NCBI GenBank assembly: GCA_030248065.1
Contig: JASAMV010006835.1
Location: forward strand, 62,001-126,000
Reading direction: 5' to 3'
DNA from: Rhynchonema sp. JSB1_4
Taxonomy: Eukaryota > Nematoda > Chromadorea > Monhysterida > Xyalidae
DNA length: 64,000 nt
In this document: positions 1 through 15,000 of the stretch, in pieces
How the letters are laid out: every line of letters begins with the position of its first letter
Numbering within the stretch: the stretch's first letter is position 1
The notes under the pieces: generated by a model
Database searches by the model: none
The model's input: only the letters and a program-made list of their open reading frames with translations
What the model was told of the DNA's origin: nothing
Translations under genes and position numbers: made by a program

Positions 1-3000
1 TTGAGAGCCGTGGCGATAAATCGATTTGGTCACGCGATTTCGATTGGAAATGTTCGAATTATGAGTGAGCGAATAGTTTTGAGTTAAAACCAAATCAACG
101 GATGGGATAGGTCGATCCGATCTTATTTGATCATTAAGTTCGATCTCGGTCTCAGTTTTTTAATATATTCCGACTCATACTCCCATTTTCAGCGACTACC
201 CCAATGCCGTCAATAGCGTCTCCAATTCTGACGCCCCTGCCTGCGCCCCAAGATGTACAATTGAGTCCAGCACCCAAACTGCACGGTCACGCACCGCGGT
301 TCGTCAAAGCTCCGCCGCCAGAGTTTGTGTTCTCAATGAGCACCACCGCGGTGCACCTCGAAGCTCAAGTGCAGGCCGAACCGATCGCAACATTCTCCTG
401 GCATCGAAGCGGCTTCGAACTTCGCCCCAGCCCACCAAATGTTTCAATCCACAGTGACGCACCAAACAGATCCGTGCTGGTGCTTAGCGGTTCCATAACC
501 CCGGGACAGTACAAAGTGATGGCGCACAACAAGTTCGGTCATGTGATGACCACGTGCAATGTTGTGAGACGACTCGAACCCCAACCGCCCCCACGACCCC
601 CTGAACCCATCCCCTTGCCCCCGGCGGTGCTAATGGCGCCGGTTTTTCGTTCAACCCCACTACCTGAAATCTTTCACCCCTCCGATTCCGAGTATGAAAC
701 GTCATACCTAGTCGAAACCCCGTCCATAAATTTACCCCCGAAATTCAAACACGAACTTCTGGACATCGAGACCGAACTCTATGGACGAGCTGTGTTTTCC
801 GTTGAAGTTACCGAAGAATCGGGCCCATGTCTGTTCAATTGGTCGATTGAAGACACTCAGATTGAAACATCAGACCACATGGCCATGACCTTCACGGAGA
901 CACAAGGCGGCAGGCGATCAGTACTTGTTGTCAACAAGTTGATACCCCAACTGACCGGCACTGTGACGGTGACTGCCAAGAACGAGCACGGATTCTGTAA
1001 ATCAAGTGCAACGCTCGAATTGAGAGGTATATTGGTTTGCAGATTTTAACGCAAACTGTTGGAACAATTTTTCCTGAAGTCACATAGTCCTGAGTATGTA
1101 GAGTAAAGAGTTCTACCGCTCTGGCGTGCGTGTGTTGGCAAGTCAGGGCAACTACATCGAGTAGAACCGCAAACCTAAGGCAGAGGGTGGGTGGGTGGGG
1201 CACAGCCGAAAACTTTCTGAGTCACCTGGTACATTTTACTCTGTTGAACGCACAGTTTATTTCTAAGCTCCAATTCATTCAGAACAACCGCCCATCTTCA
1301 CCATGCCAATGTTGTCAACGACTGTGGTCGAAAAGTCCAGTGTTCGTCTGTTGTGTCGACTTCTGGGCCACCCTAAGCCCACAGTGCAATGGTTCAAGGA
1401 TGGTCGTCCGTATCACGCAGAACAGCAAAGAAACATCACAGTTTCTGAGGTTTTGATTTTTTTATTAGTTTTAAAAAGGTAAACATTTTCCCAAATGAGG
1501 TATTTTTCAGCTGGAGGGTGGCGTTTGCCAATTGCTGATTCCACAAGCGTCACATCACGATGCTGGTGAATACGTTTGTGAGGCCACAAATCGGCTGGGC
1601 ACGGCGCGCACCGCTGCCGTTGTGGACGTTCAGGTTACTGTTTTGGCGGATTTCATTGAGATTTTATGTTTTGCAACCCAGAAACGCACAGCTGGAAGTC
1701 CACACCACGCAAGTAAAGAAGCCACTGATTTAATCGAATATGACATCGCACTGGTTTAAATTCTTTGACGCGCACTTGAAAAATTGGGACATTAAAAAAT
1801 CAGTTTACCATTCAGATGTTGGCGCCACAGCTTCGTCAACCTCCGACCACATTTGGTGTGCATCGCGTGCCAATGGAAAAGGGCGCTGCACCCACACAGC
1901 TCACACCGTTGCAGGACATAACGTGTGACGAACAGCAACAGGTGCGCACGGCAATGGATCAATGTTTCGTTCGTTCTCACTAACGTCTTGCGTTGAGACC
2001 TGTTCCAAACCGTGTATCATAAACATTTATAGTTTTTACCGGTAGATGAAGCTTCGATTCGCCATGGCAGTAAGTTGCCTGAAGCCAATGGTAGAGCAAC
2101 TCATCCACTTTAACTTTTAAGGTCCGCATTATTCCAGATCGTGCTGAGCTGTCGTTACAAACCGGAGCGCAATCTGACCGTGCGTTGGTACCGTGATGAA
2201 CGTGAGCTGTTCGTCAGTGAGCATTTGGACATACTCAGTCTGCCTGATGGGAGACAAGTGCTCAATATTGCAAAGGTGGTTGATTGAGGGCAAAACACTA
2301 ATTTTGGATACCTAAAAGTGTTGTTTGCTGGCGATTGGTTCAAAGTTCATGTCAAGCATTTGTACGTTTACACTTTATCCTATCTGCGTGGCGGTTCATT
2401 TTTGTTTCCGGAACTGTGGCCTTTCCGGCCCGACTTCCCACCATGGATCGAACCTAAAACTTTAGAGCCTTATGCCGTGCGTGACGTAACACCTAACCTT
2501 TCTAAATGCAGGCGCATCCCGATTCGACCGGTACATACGTGTGTGCAGTGAGCAACATGTTTGGCACAACAATTGTCAGCTGTCTTGTGTCTGTCCGAGC
2601 TCGCAAGTTGGCACCGACAAAAGTGACCATGAAAGTGCAGGAATCGGTCGGGGTCACCGAACGCAGGGATTACGTGTCATCCATTGTGGAATTACTGGAA
2701 ATTGATGAACAAGAGAAAATCCAGGTGGCCGGACCGAAAACTGAATCGATCGGCGTTGAAATACACGCCGCCGCACCTGAAACTGTTGGCAGCGTGCTGA
2801 TTGAGGTATGGGGTTGGGAGTTTCTGTTATTTTCATTTTTAAGAAATAATTATTATAAAAAGGAGAAAAATTACCGAAAAACTCTCAGGCGCACGCATAC
2901 CCCGTGCTGACAGCGGCGGCAGCAGCTGATGTTGACCACACTGAAACGTCACGTCTGGATATCACTGAGGTCACACTGGTCAGTGCGGTACTCGACTGTT

Positions 3001-6000
3001 TTTTGTCTGTTTTTCGGCTTGTTTCTGTGTGAGTGTTCATCCGACCACATGATTGTTTGTGAACAATAAAGCTGTTTCTGTCAAGTCAAGGTCCGGCCAC
3101 CGACAACCATACACACTAACTGCGATCGTTTTCAAAAAAAGTGCAACGTGTTTTTGGTTTCTAGCGCCGTGTTCAAGTTCTGGTCTTTTATCAACAAGAG
3201 TTCGCCCATCATCCGGCTGAATTTGTGCTATAATCAGAAAATAGCCAACCAAATGTTTCACACACCCACAGATTCACGAGCACATCACCAAGTTGGCACC
3301 GATCCAAGAGACGTCACTAGTGGTCAACATCAAAGCGATTGAGGCGCAAGCGCAGATATTGGCACATGTGCTGGTATTGGACGCGATGCAAACTGCTGCC
3401 AGGGAATTGGCCACCAGAATGTCACGGTTGATCAACGAAGAGTGGTTGGAGGTGAGAGTGGAAAGATCACATGATTGCGGAGTACCTGAGTACTCGAGTA
3501 CCTGAATCTTCCCAGCAAGAGTAGGCACATCATTTGTTAAGGTTTAGGACTTTCGGAGCCCGGCTTACTTTGGGTGCGCGTGCTTTTTATATTCGGTGTC
3601 TATTGGCTGGTGTAAAATTGAAGTGCTGAGGCTGTTGAGAATATCTCTCTTTCTGGTGGAACTTAGAATAAAGAGGAATTTCTGAAAATTCCATCATTAA
3701 GGAAAATACAATCGGGGCGCGATCCCCATCGATCTGATGCCAGCATATCAAGTTTGTATGGCAGGTGCACGAGCACGAACTAATCGAATCGGAGCGCAAG
3801 GAGACGAGTGTTTCCTACGAGCAATATGACCTCGAACGTGTCACTTCGACCAAAGCCGAAAGCCAAAAACGGGTGCACAAGCTGGCCAAACCACCTCAAC
3901 GCGCCAAAAAGGAGACGGTCATGCCGCACAAGGCTGTGCAACGCGCAAAGTTGGAAACGCCGGCACCCGGAACGGTTGGTGATGTTGTGTTGGCTGACTT
4001 TTTTAAAATGCAGACATGTGGTCCTCAATCAAACATCTTGGAGTTGTAACTGTCACGGTATGAGCAGGGTCGGAATCGAACCCGGTGATGTGATCAGTGC
4101 CATTTTCCACAGAGAACATGGTTTTGTCGAAATCGTTAGACACACAGAATGTGAATTATGCAGCGTGTGTTCGGCTGCTTGTTTCAACCTGCACTCACAG
4201 ACGTGCGCGATGCACCTGGTCAGTACGAATGAACCGAAGAGCCACATGACCTCAGTTCAATCCTCAGGTGACAACGACCGTGGTGAGCGAAGAGAGCACG
4301 TTGATCGATGATCGAACAGATATTTTCATCGAAGAACATCGTTTGCCACGAGCCGATCAATTCACGGTCGATGTTGAGATGCCGTTGCCTATACGACCAA
4401 CGCTACCAACCAGCATACAGGCACACGAGACTACGGGTTGGTCGTAATAGTATGTTCGTCGTCAATCAATGTTTCGCAAACTTGCACGTTTGCATGTCGG
4501 TAGTTCAGACTTTCGGCATTCGGTCTAAGGGCGGACTTAGGTTGAACACGGAAACCGGAACACGGAAATATTTCCGTGTTCCGTGAATATTTTGGAGAAT
4601 CGCGGAACACGGAAATATTTCCGTGTTCCGTGTTCCGTGAATGTTTTGGAGAATCACGGAACACGGAAATATTTCCGTGCCACGGAACACGGCAATGATT
4701 CAGGCACGCAAACGATGCTTTTGCAGTGATGATGACAAAAGCCAGCGTTCTGACGTCAAAAGCCAGCGTGTTGACGCAAACAGCAACAACTATTCACACG
4801 GAAGTATTTCCGTGTTCCGTGAAAATAAAAAACATGGAACACGGAAACCAGAAATATTTCCGTGCACGGAAATCCACGAAACTGGTTCGTATGTAAATTA
4901 TTTCCATGTTCCGGTTTCCGTGTTCAACCTACATAAGTTCGCCCTAAATCGCCTGACAGAGCAATATTTGAAATCTTGACATGTTTTTGCAAGATAATGA
5001 AAATGAAACACAACTTCAAGTTCTTGTTCCAGCCACCTCATCACAATTCTACGCCGCGTCACAACATCCGGCGCCGATCACGCAGACAACATCAAGTCTA
5101 CAAGTGCGTGTAGAACGACCAGCACAGTGTGCCACAGCGACCGTGCTGGTGGGAACGGTACTGATGGAATATGCAAGGCGCACGGTGCCACTCACAACGG
5201 TTGGGGGTTGGGATGGGAGTTTTCGTGGCAGAATGCGTTGCTTTGGGCATGTACACCGGCAGCTGCTATATCAAACTTGGTTGATGGGTTTAATTTGGTA
5301 CGGCTCAGTCTTGGATGCGTGACTATGGCGAGATTATCACGAGATTTTCTGTTTTCGAAATGGACACATTTTGTACGATCACTACCCCAAATATACAAAA
5401 AGTCACGTCACCAAGATCGAACCCGCACCGATAAAAAATTGACCAGTGTAAAAGCTGACCACTGTACTCTTAAAGTGGAGATACGCCCATGGACATCCGC
5501 AGACAAACCGGGCCACCCCCCGTCCCCACCCCCCCCAAAAAAACCCCGGAACCCCACTCAGATAACAACCGTATCGGACGAGGAGCTATTGATAATCGAC
5601 GAGAAGACCGAGATCGAGATTGTGGAACACGAATTGCCACATGGCGATCAAACAACGATTCGAGTGGATGTGACAGAGGCACAGACGTTCAGCTCTGATC
5701 AGGCCACGTATTCGCAGGCAGCTGCAGCACAGGAAACTGTTGTTGGACGCTCAGTGCTGACCACGGCTAGCAGGTACGGCTGTTGGAGGTGGCTCGCAGA
5801 GCTCATCACATGACTTCAGTTGTACAAAATCATGGATGGCGGACAACAGACACAAAAGCGTTTCGATGTAAACTTTGCGTGATCCCCATCAAAATTGATT
5901 TTAGTGCACACATAATTTTGTCAATCAGATGTTTCAGCGGCTACCACGCTGCCGACGTGCGTGAATACAAGCAAGAGAACGCCGGTATGGCAAGTGATAT

Positions 6001-9000
6001 TGTCTGCAAACGCGTCAGTCACCAACGAGCACAAACAATGATCCAAACAACCCCGACAGAGTTCGTTGCCCTGAGCTGTTTGATACAACAACTCAGCATT
6101 GAGACAGTGAATCAGGCATACGATCTCAACATGCCAACTTTGTACACCGAGACAATTGTCGTGGTTATGCATGTGCCGCTGGAGATCTTGGTCAGTGTTT
6201 AACAACTTGTTTAATCCTGATGGATACAGAGGGCGATAGTTTGAAACATCAATTTTCACCACAGATGGCTAACGTCAAATATCGACCGATGCGTCCACCA
6301 CGACCCAAGAAAGCGCTGAAGAAAGAGGAAGCAGTTGTGAACGTGTTCATGGAGCGACCAGCACAAGCGTTCACATCGATTGTGAGAAATGTGACCAAGG
6401 CTGTTGCTGAGACCACTGCATTGGTCACTATACGTAGGGGAGAGGTTGGCTCTCTTGCTTCCTAATCTTGGAACTTTCAAGCCATTTTTTCTGTTGAGTG
6501 CCGTTTACAAGACGGTCACGGGTCAATCTAATCATCACAAAATGTATCCTTGCTTGCAGGCCTCAGCGAGTGTCTCTCTAAACGCGACCAAGAAGGACGA
6601 CTTATTCGGTGTTGACTACGTTGTGTCTGATTCCCCGCTTCTGACAGCAGCCCTTGATCTACGAGTTGTGCACGCAGAGGAGATGTACGCCGCAGGCACC
6701 GTGATGCATCCTCAACAGTCTGTGGTGTTGGAGATCATTGTTGTTGACCAACCACATGCAACTGTGGCAATGCAGCTGACATCGACCGTGGCACAAGCAC
6801 AGGACACGATGGTGCAACGTAAGTGCACTGGCTGAGGGATATGATGGCTATATTGGAGTTGTCAATTGGTGTTTTTATATTGTTTGCGCGATATCCCGGT
6901 GTTTAGTAAGCCCTGGAGCCACTGATGCCGAATTTCTCGAAATGTCGCTTGTACGTGCCAAGCTGCTTAGTAATCCTGGATTAGGTTGCTCGCATTCTTA
7001 AGTAAATGATCGAAAAAATCTACTGAAATGGCGGAAAGACAATGCCCAATCGCAACTGTTGCAGACGTAGGCGACCAAATGTCGACTCAAGCAGTGATTC
7101 CACTTGTGGCGCAATCCACCGAGCAGCTGGACATGCACTCGTCCACATACCAAGAGGCCGTTCTGGCATCGGACATTCGAAATGCTGAATCTTATGAGGA
7201 AACGTCGAATTTGGCACAAGAACGTCAGCAACAGATTCTCACGCAAACAGTGCCCACGCCGAGCGAGGAACACTTTTTGTACGCTGCTGACCTGGTGAAA
7301 TCTAGCACAAGTGTGGAGTCGGCCGAAACAAAAATGCGGTTAGAATTTGTCACGTCAATTGTCAAAATCAGTGAACTTGCCATTGCCGGAAGACACTTTG
7401 CTGGCACGATATGGTCCGGATTTTTTCAAGGAACCTCTTATCACGTAATAATAGGCATTTCTTTTGAGTAATGGACTGAGTGCAGTAATGTTGGTTTGTT
7501 TCGCTCTGCTTTCGCAGACAGACCGAGGCGCCAGGGCTGGTCAGTGCGAACGTCTCTGGCACATTTTCCTGCAAAAGTTCGAACAGCACAACAGTTATTT
7601 GTTTGAAGGCGGAAAGCAGCTGTTTGACAATGCCACTTTACATATGTACGTATCCCCAAGATCACCTCAGTTACGTCACATCCCGATCGATGCTGGTGCT
7701 AAGATATGCAGCCGAACCTGTATCCGTATTTTGTGACGCCTCACTCACAATGCAGCCTGACGGACGACAGTTCGGTGTTCGCTGAATTAGCGATGGCGGT
7801 GGTGATGGCCGAACACATCGAACAGGAGATGTTGGCGCTGCAACAACGATCGGAGGAGATCGTGCTCGGATTCGAGCTCATTCAAGTCGAACAGCACGAC
7901 ACCGTGGTCGCCACTGTCGTTGACTTGGAATACGATGCGGCAGTGCTGATGGTGGAGACAAGGTGAGCAGGCAATTCATCATTCTTTCTTTTATATGAAG
8001 CTTGGATTTTGATCTTTTTCACGGTTGGTGTTACACAACTGCTGTCATTTGTTTCGTGTCTCACTAGCTCTGTACCTACATACATAGTTGTTGTCACTAT
8101 ACTTTGCACAATGTTCTGTGCAGGTTGTAATCAGATATCCTTTAATCAATGAATGACATACGTTAAGGGGCAGGCCAAGCTGGCCACGGATCCCGCAATA
8201 GCAAAGGAACCTGAAAGTGGTCTGCCAGAGCCTTGTTGGCGCACGAAAACTATTGTTCTCCATAATTCCATTCCTTTCAAATGCAGGAAAGTGGTTGAAG
8301 CAATCATGCGCGTGAGTGTGGAGGGCATCGAACAATCGTCGAGTCATGAAGCGTCCGTCCAAGAGTTCCCGCAAATGAAGGCGGCCACAACCATATTCCC
8401 GGTGGCAAAAACGCACAGAGTCCCGTTCACATATGTGGTCGAAGAGTTTAGTACAGCGGTCATAACGTGCGAGCTGAGACGGACAACAGCTGACACCGCT
8501 GTTACTTGGTCGGTCTAAATGGTGCACTCTTTAAAATATGCAAAAAGTGCCTGCCCCTGCGGCCCGGCAGGTACTACTGTGCGGCAACCTTTACAACTTT
8601 GTTTAATGCATAGCCCAAGCGTTGCTTTGTACGTTAGCTTGAGAACAATGAAAAGAGTTGTGCTTTTTTCATTTTTGTCAGCTGTAGTCAATAGTGGACG
8701 AGCTTTGCCGCTAATTGTTGGATTCTGTGAATTAGACGCAACAAAGTTCTGTTCCAAGGTAGCTATGTACAGTCAGGGTTGGAAAAAAAAGTTTTTTAAA
8801 AATTTTATAAGTTTTTTTTTTTGTTTTTTTTCTTTTTTTTTATTTTTTTTTTTTTTGTTTTTGGATTTAATGTACAGTAGGGATCAAATAAAAAACGACG
8901 CGCAGCAGTCACACGCATGTTTGTAAACTGCAAGTACCTTAACCATTTACTCCCTGCGCAAAGGTGTGCCCCACATCTATTTCTGATCATTGCAATCGAC

Positions 9001-12000
9001 GTTCATGGTATCCAAGTGGTATGTTCGGCACAACATAATCTTAACTCGTTCAGGCTACACAACGGGGCTCCGGTCGACGACAGGTATCGAAGAGACACGG
9101 AGGAGTCGGTCGAGCGACTCGCACTGCCCGAGGTCTCACCAGACATGGCAGGATTTTATTCGATCAAAAGTGCCGATAGTGTGCTGCCAGTGGCCGAAGT
9201 CATCGTGCAACCACTGCCCGTTAGGATTGTGTCAAAGGATGAAACCTGTTTTGTCATGGAAGGTTAGTTGGGGTGCGATTGGGGTATATTGAATTTGTTG
9301 AGTTGACAGCTTTGTGGACTCCAGAAATTCTTTGCACAGATGTTCAATAAAGTTATTCCTCCATTTCACTGAAAGCTGACACTGTGTTGTATTCTGTTCT
9401 GACACTGGTTCACACTATTCGCTCCAAGTGTTGGTTCAAATATCACCCGAGTCAATTAATGTCTAAATAATCCGTATATTTCAGGTCAAACAGCCACAAT
9501 CACCTGCGAGCTGAATCGACCGGATCACGAGATCCAATGGCTGGCCAATGGTCGACGTCTGTCCGAGAGTGCGAGGGTGCGATTCGTGACCGAAGGATTG
9601 AAACATCATCTGATCATTGAACAAGTCACACCCGAGGATGCTGTCCAGTACACGGCCTATGTGGCTGAACAACGCGTGACCACGCAACTGATTGTTGAAG
9701 GTGAGTATGTGACGTTTTCTCTGTGTTGTCTTTCTGTCGGAATACCGGTGCATATGCATTGCAGTGCATGGAAGCAGCACCAGAACAATGCTTTGACCAT
9801 TTAGTATTTGTTGCTGTGGTAACTCAAATTGCTGTCTTACAACAGTGGAGTAATCCAATCGTTTCAGCTCCCGAACCGTTGAGCTCGATGCCACATCCAC
9901 GAGTGATCCGCGTGCCCGTTGGTACGTCAGCTGCGATCACAACAACACTGAGTGACGCGAAAGAAGCAGTATGGTGTCAGAATGAGGCTGCTATCGACAT
10001 GAGGAGCGCCAAATACTCGATCGTGCACGTATGTACTCTGTTTTGCAATTGTTTATTGGTTTTACCTTTATCTGCATATATATATAAGAACAAATGAAAG
10101 TAAAAATTATGTGCGTTTCCAGCATGGACCAAAACAACACCTGGTCATCACTGAGACGAGTGCACTCGACTCTGGTGTGTATAGCATCGACATTGCTGGA
10201 CACAGACAAGTGATCGCGCAGTTGATTGTTGAAGGTCAGTTTGCAAGTAAATTTATTTGTATAGAAAAAGCAAACGCATTTGGTGAATACTTCCGTTTAT
10301 CTGTTTTTTTCTATCACTGTTTGGTTTACTCCATTTTGTTTTGTGTCTCCTTCCCTATTTTGTGAAGCACATTTCCTTCAGTTCTTCTCCTTTGTCACAC
10401 ATTTTTAATTTCTCCAACATTCTTTCCACTTTCCATCATAACCCCTACCCCATTTAACCCCACATGTGCAGACAATGAGCTCTGGCCAGTGGCAAGCAGC
10501 AGTCCGGCCGTGATGCGTGTGCCAGTGGGCAGCGTTGCACAGATCACCTGTGAAACATCAACACCCCTACAGCAAATCGTTTGGTTCAAAAATGAAATCC
10601 CGGTTGAAGAATCTGAGAGGATCCAGAGTCACACGTCTGGTCAATTCCATGCATTGGTGCTGGCCAGTACGGTGCCCGACGACTCAGCTGTTTACTGGGT
10701 CATGGCTGACTCTGAACGATATCGCATTACGGAACTGATTGTCGAAGGTTGTTCTGCATGTGATGGTTTCTGTTCGTCTTTTAAGGTATTAACTTCAGCG
10801 CGTTATCGGTTTTCGTTTTCTTTTTATCATTAATTTGTTCTCTGTCGCTGCCACTGTATCAAATGCTTCATCATGCAAACGCGTTGTTTGACACTGCCTG
10901 GCATCCAAGGAATGTGCATGGAAAAGAGCTACCATGACCGTCGCAACTGTGGATGTTGTCCAACATCGATTATTTTGCTTGCAGAAAATTCGACGGAGGA
11001 CACGGAAACACGTCAGATGGCACAGTCAACCGAAAGTGTGGTGTCGGACAAGACCGTGATCGCGGTGACCGAGAACAGAGTGGAGACTCGGGTGGAAGAA
11101 CTGGTCGGAGTCGAGATCACGAGTGACGATGAACGGGAGACTGTTGAAGCTGCTGTCGCGTTGACGTTGAAACAGGTGACCGTGAAGAATTATCAATTTT
11201 ATTGTTCTCGGCGATACCATGGCATTTTAACGCATCCTTGTGTAAAATTGGAATATTACGGTGATGTGATGTCATTGAAGTTTAAAAATGGAAGCGAAGC
11301 CACTCTGTCAAATCACCAACTTCTGCAAATGTTACAGAACGACATGTTGTCCTGTTTCTCGAGTGGCGAAAGCAGCGCGTTTGTGGACTCGGGCATTTTC
11401 TGCTCAATGGAGCCCGGTGAAATCATCGAAACCATCTTGCCCACGCGTGACACGCATGTGCACCAGTTCAACGTCTATGTGGCCTACTACAATGTTGTGG
11501 TCGATGTGACCTTTATCAGCACTCCAGTTGATGAAACATCAACTGCCACGCTCGTTGAGAAAGTGAGCGACAGTGCCACCACTGAGATTGCTGCCGCTGG
11601 AACTGTGTCTGTTCATGAAAGTGTTAGTATAGTGCACCGCAATATTTAAAATAATTTCCGAAAACTTAAAATTAACTGAGTGCAAGAAACCAACACACGC
11701 TTGTAAATGTGTTTCAGATATCGCTGGTTGTGTTCCCACAGGTTATGGAAGAGCAGGAGACCATCAACATTCCTCGACAAGGCGATAATGTTGCCAATCA
11801 TATTGCAGCCAAGCGCGAGCCGTCCTTTGAGGTAATAAACCACTGTTGTAAATAACAAATGGAATATAGCTTTTGTGTTCACCAAAAGCTGTCAGTGTAA
11901 CCAAAAGCGGTAAACATTCTCAGAAGCAGTTCATGCATCAAGCAACGTTTCTTGCAGCGTTCCGAGTCTCAAGCATCAAGCTTTGGTCTTCCACTTCAAC

Positions 12001-15000
12001 CCCCGTCCTTCACGCTGCCCCTGTCGGCCAAACAAGTCAATCCGGGTGACAGCGTGATGTTGAAATGCAACGTCGTCGGATACCCAATGCCATCGGTGCA
12101 GTGGTTTGTCGATGGGGACAGGATCACTTCGTCAAAGTGAGTGGTGCTGAGCTCTGATACGAACCAGGAACACGTTTTGCATAAAAATGTGCCACAGTGC
12201 AACCTTCACACCACCATTACTCAGAGACTACGAAATAATTTACGAGGACGGCATCTGTGTCCTCAAGATTCCATCGGCCGTTCAAGAGGACGAGGGAGAA
12301 TACATGTGTGAAGCGGTCAATGCCGTTGGACGGGCCACCACTGTCACTTATCTTAAAATTGGTCAGTGGAAGCTGGTACTTTTTCGAGTAAAAATGACAA
12401 AAAATCTCAAACGTGAAATATTTCAGCAACGCAAAAACAAGAGTCGTCCGAAGGAGAGTCCGAGGCTTTACCCGTACAACCGCCAGAGTTCATCTCGAAG
12501 CTCAAGGACACCACGGCGTTCCACAGTCGTCCTGTGAAATTGAAAGCTATTGTAATCGGTTACCCCGTACCTGCGGTTACTTGGTATAAGGACGGCGTGC
12601 GGCTCGAGCCTGATGAGTTAGTGAAGTTATTGAGATCAAATAGTAGTGGTTTAAGAATCGGCCTTGCCCCTTCAGCGAGGCGTCAACAATCTTCGACGAC
12701 GGAATCTGCATCCTGAATCTGCAAACCGTCACCGAATCCGACGCTGGCGTCTACACGTGCGAGGCAGTGAATGCTATTGGATCTGCGATCACCACATGTG
12801 TGCTTGATTTAGCAAGTGAGGCAATCGATGTATTTGTTGCAACGATGTTTTATTAATAGAATGCTATTCATGCTACTAAGAGATTAGCTGGATATACCGC
12901 AATAAACTGGAATGACTGTAGTTCTGCTAAAAAGTTACTACTAAATGGTCTGGCCTGTTATCACATTAGAACATGATAGTTGGTTGCACGGTTGGTTGAA
13001 TGTGCTTGCTTGATAGTGTGTAGTGTTGCGGAAGTAGGTGCCCTCGTGCGTGGTTGAGATCGGGTAATTATTTTTACGTTACATATACCTTTGTTGGGAT
13101 CAATCCTTGTTCATCCCAGATTATTTCGCATTTAAACTTGGCAAATCCTGAAATTCTGTCATTTCAGAACTCGCCGAACGTGAAGTGACGAGCAGCGCGT
13201 CATCGCTCAGCTCTGGCACGGGTGAGCAAGCACCTGTGTTCACACTGGCCTTGGTGGATAAGGACTGCGACGCTCAACAGTCGATACAATTGAAGTGTTT
13301 GGTCAAGGGATACCCGATGCCGGAAGTCACTTGGAAGAAGAATGGCAAGACAATAGAGAAGAACGGGTAAGAAAGAACGATAAGGATGTAACAACCTGGC
13401 TAGCATTATACAATCATGATATTTGTATTCATGTCTAGTCCGTACTCAGGAATCGAGAAATAATCTACGAAGATGGCGTCTGCATATTGCGTCTGAAGAA
13501 GACCACGTTGTCGGATTCAGGTGTATACCAGTGTGTGGCGGTCAACAGTGTTGGCCGAGCAGAGACAAAGACACGATTGACTGTGTCAGGTTAGTATGAA
13601 TAATGCGTTCTATCTTCCATTCAATATTTGAACTTGAGATGAATTCACAGATATTTCGCGTCTGACCACAGCAACGACCACGGCCGAAGTGTCTGGTGTC
13701 AATCAACGACCGTGGTTCACTCAAGAACTGCCCCGTGTCTCCACGGTGACTTTAGGCAAAGCGTGCAAACTGAAATGCATGGTTGCTGGTAGCCCGATTC
13801 CGAGCGTGACTTGGACCAGAGATGGAGCTCCGTTGGACTCGAGGTCTGTTGCCTACTGCGTTTGGCAAGATCTGAATCCAAATGTCAAGCTGAAGCACTT
13901 TTTTAATTTCAGGGTCACGGAAATCGTGTTCGAAGACGGTGTGTGTCTGATGGCACTCAAATCTGTGCGAACCGAAGACTTGGGCGTGTACTGTTGCACT
14001 GCTGTTAACGAAGCGGGCTGGGCGACCACAACTGGGAGAATCGGTGTACACGATGGTGCGATTGGGTTGTTACTGAATTAAACACCGACCATGAAAACTT
14101 TTTGTTTGTTTTTTTTAGAAATCAGCGAATCACAGACCAGTCGGAGCAATGCACCGCCCAGGTTCACTGTTGAGCTTCAGGACATGACCTGCACACTTAG
14201 ATCGTCAGTGCGTTTGAAGTGCATAGTTGTTGGAGAACAGATCACTAGCGTTAAGTGGGCAAAGGATGGTCAAGATATAGACGGAGTGCACGAGGATGGT
14301 GTTTGCATCGTGGACATCAAACATTTCGACCAAACACATGAAGGAAATTATACGTGCGTGGCTACCAATCCTTACGGACAGGCGAGAACCAAATGTCGTG
14401 TCACAACTGGAGGTTAGAGCGACAACAACTGTGACTGAAAAGGACCCACAATAAATTTTGCACATCAAATTGTAGAACCCGATTCAATCACGAGCGAAAT
14501 GACCGACCGAATGCCACCTGTATTCACAAAACAGTTAGAGAACACGAGTGTTAACAATGGTGACAAAGTGGTGCTCAAATGCATTGTTGTCGGCATGCCT
14601 GAACCGAGTGTTGAATGGACCAGGGATGGACAGCCAATATCTGGGTTTGTTTGTCTGGACGTTTGTCATGCAGCGCTTTGGCAGTGATAATATTCAACCC
14701 TTTCAATTCAGTGGAATATTCGAAGACGGAATTGCAATCTTGGAACTCGACTCCGCATCGGAGCAAGACATTGGCGAATACAAGTGTACTGCATCAAGCA
14801 CTGCAGGAACTGCCGTCACCACCTGCCAGCTCGAAGTACTTGGTGCGATATCCGATTCCTTTGCATTTGAATTTGTTTCCGTACAAAATCACGAACAACA
14901 AAGAACTGCAGTTTCAGCCCAAAGCAAGGCATCAACAACCAGTGCAGCATTCGATGCTCCACATTTCACACTACCATTGGCAGAGACAACCGAAGTTGAT

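Noticed and set aside
4431..4979. Short open frames in both directions at 4.4-5.0 kb
   Set aside because: They are translations of the palindromic MITE, not genes.
8519..8926. 135-codon plus-strand frame in a titin intron
   Set aside because: It runs through the poly-T tract, lies in a well-supported intron and splits an Ig domain.
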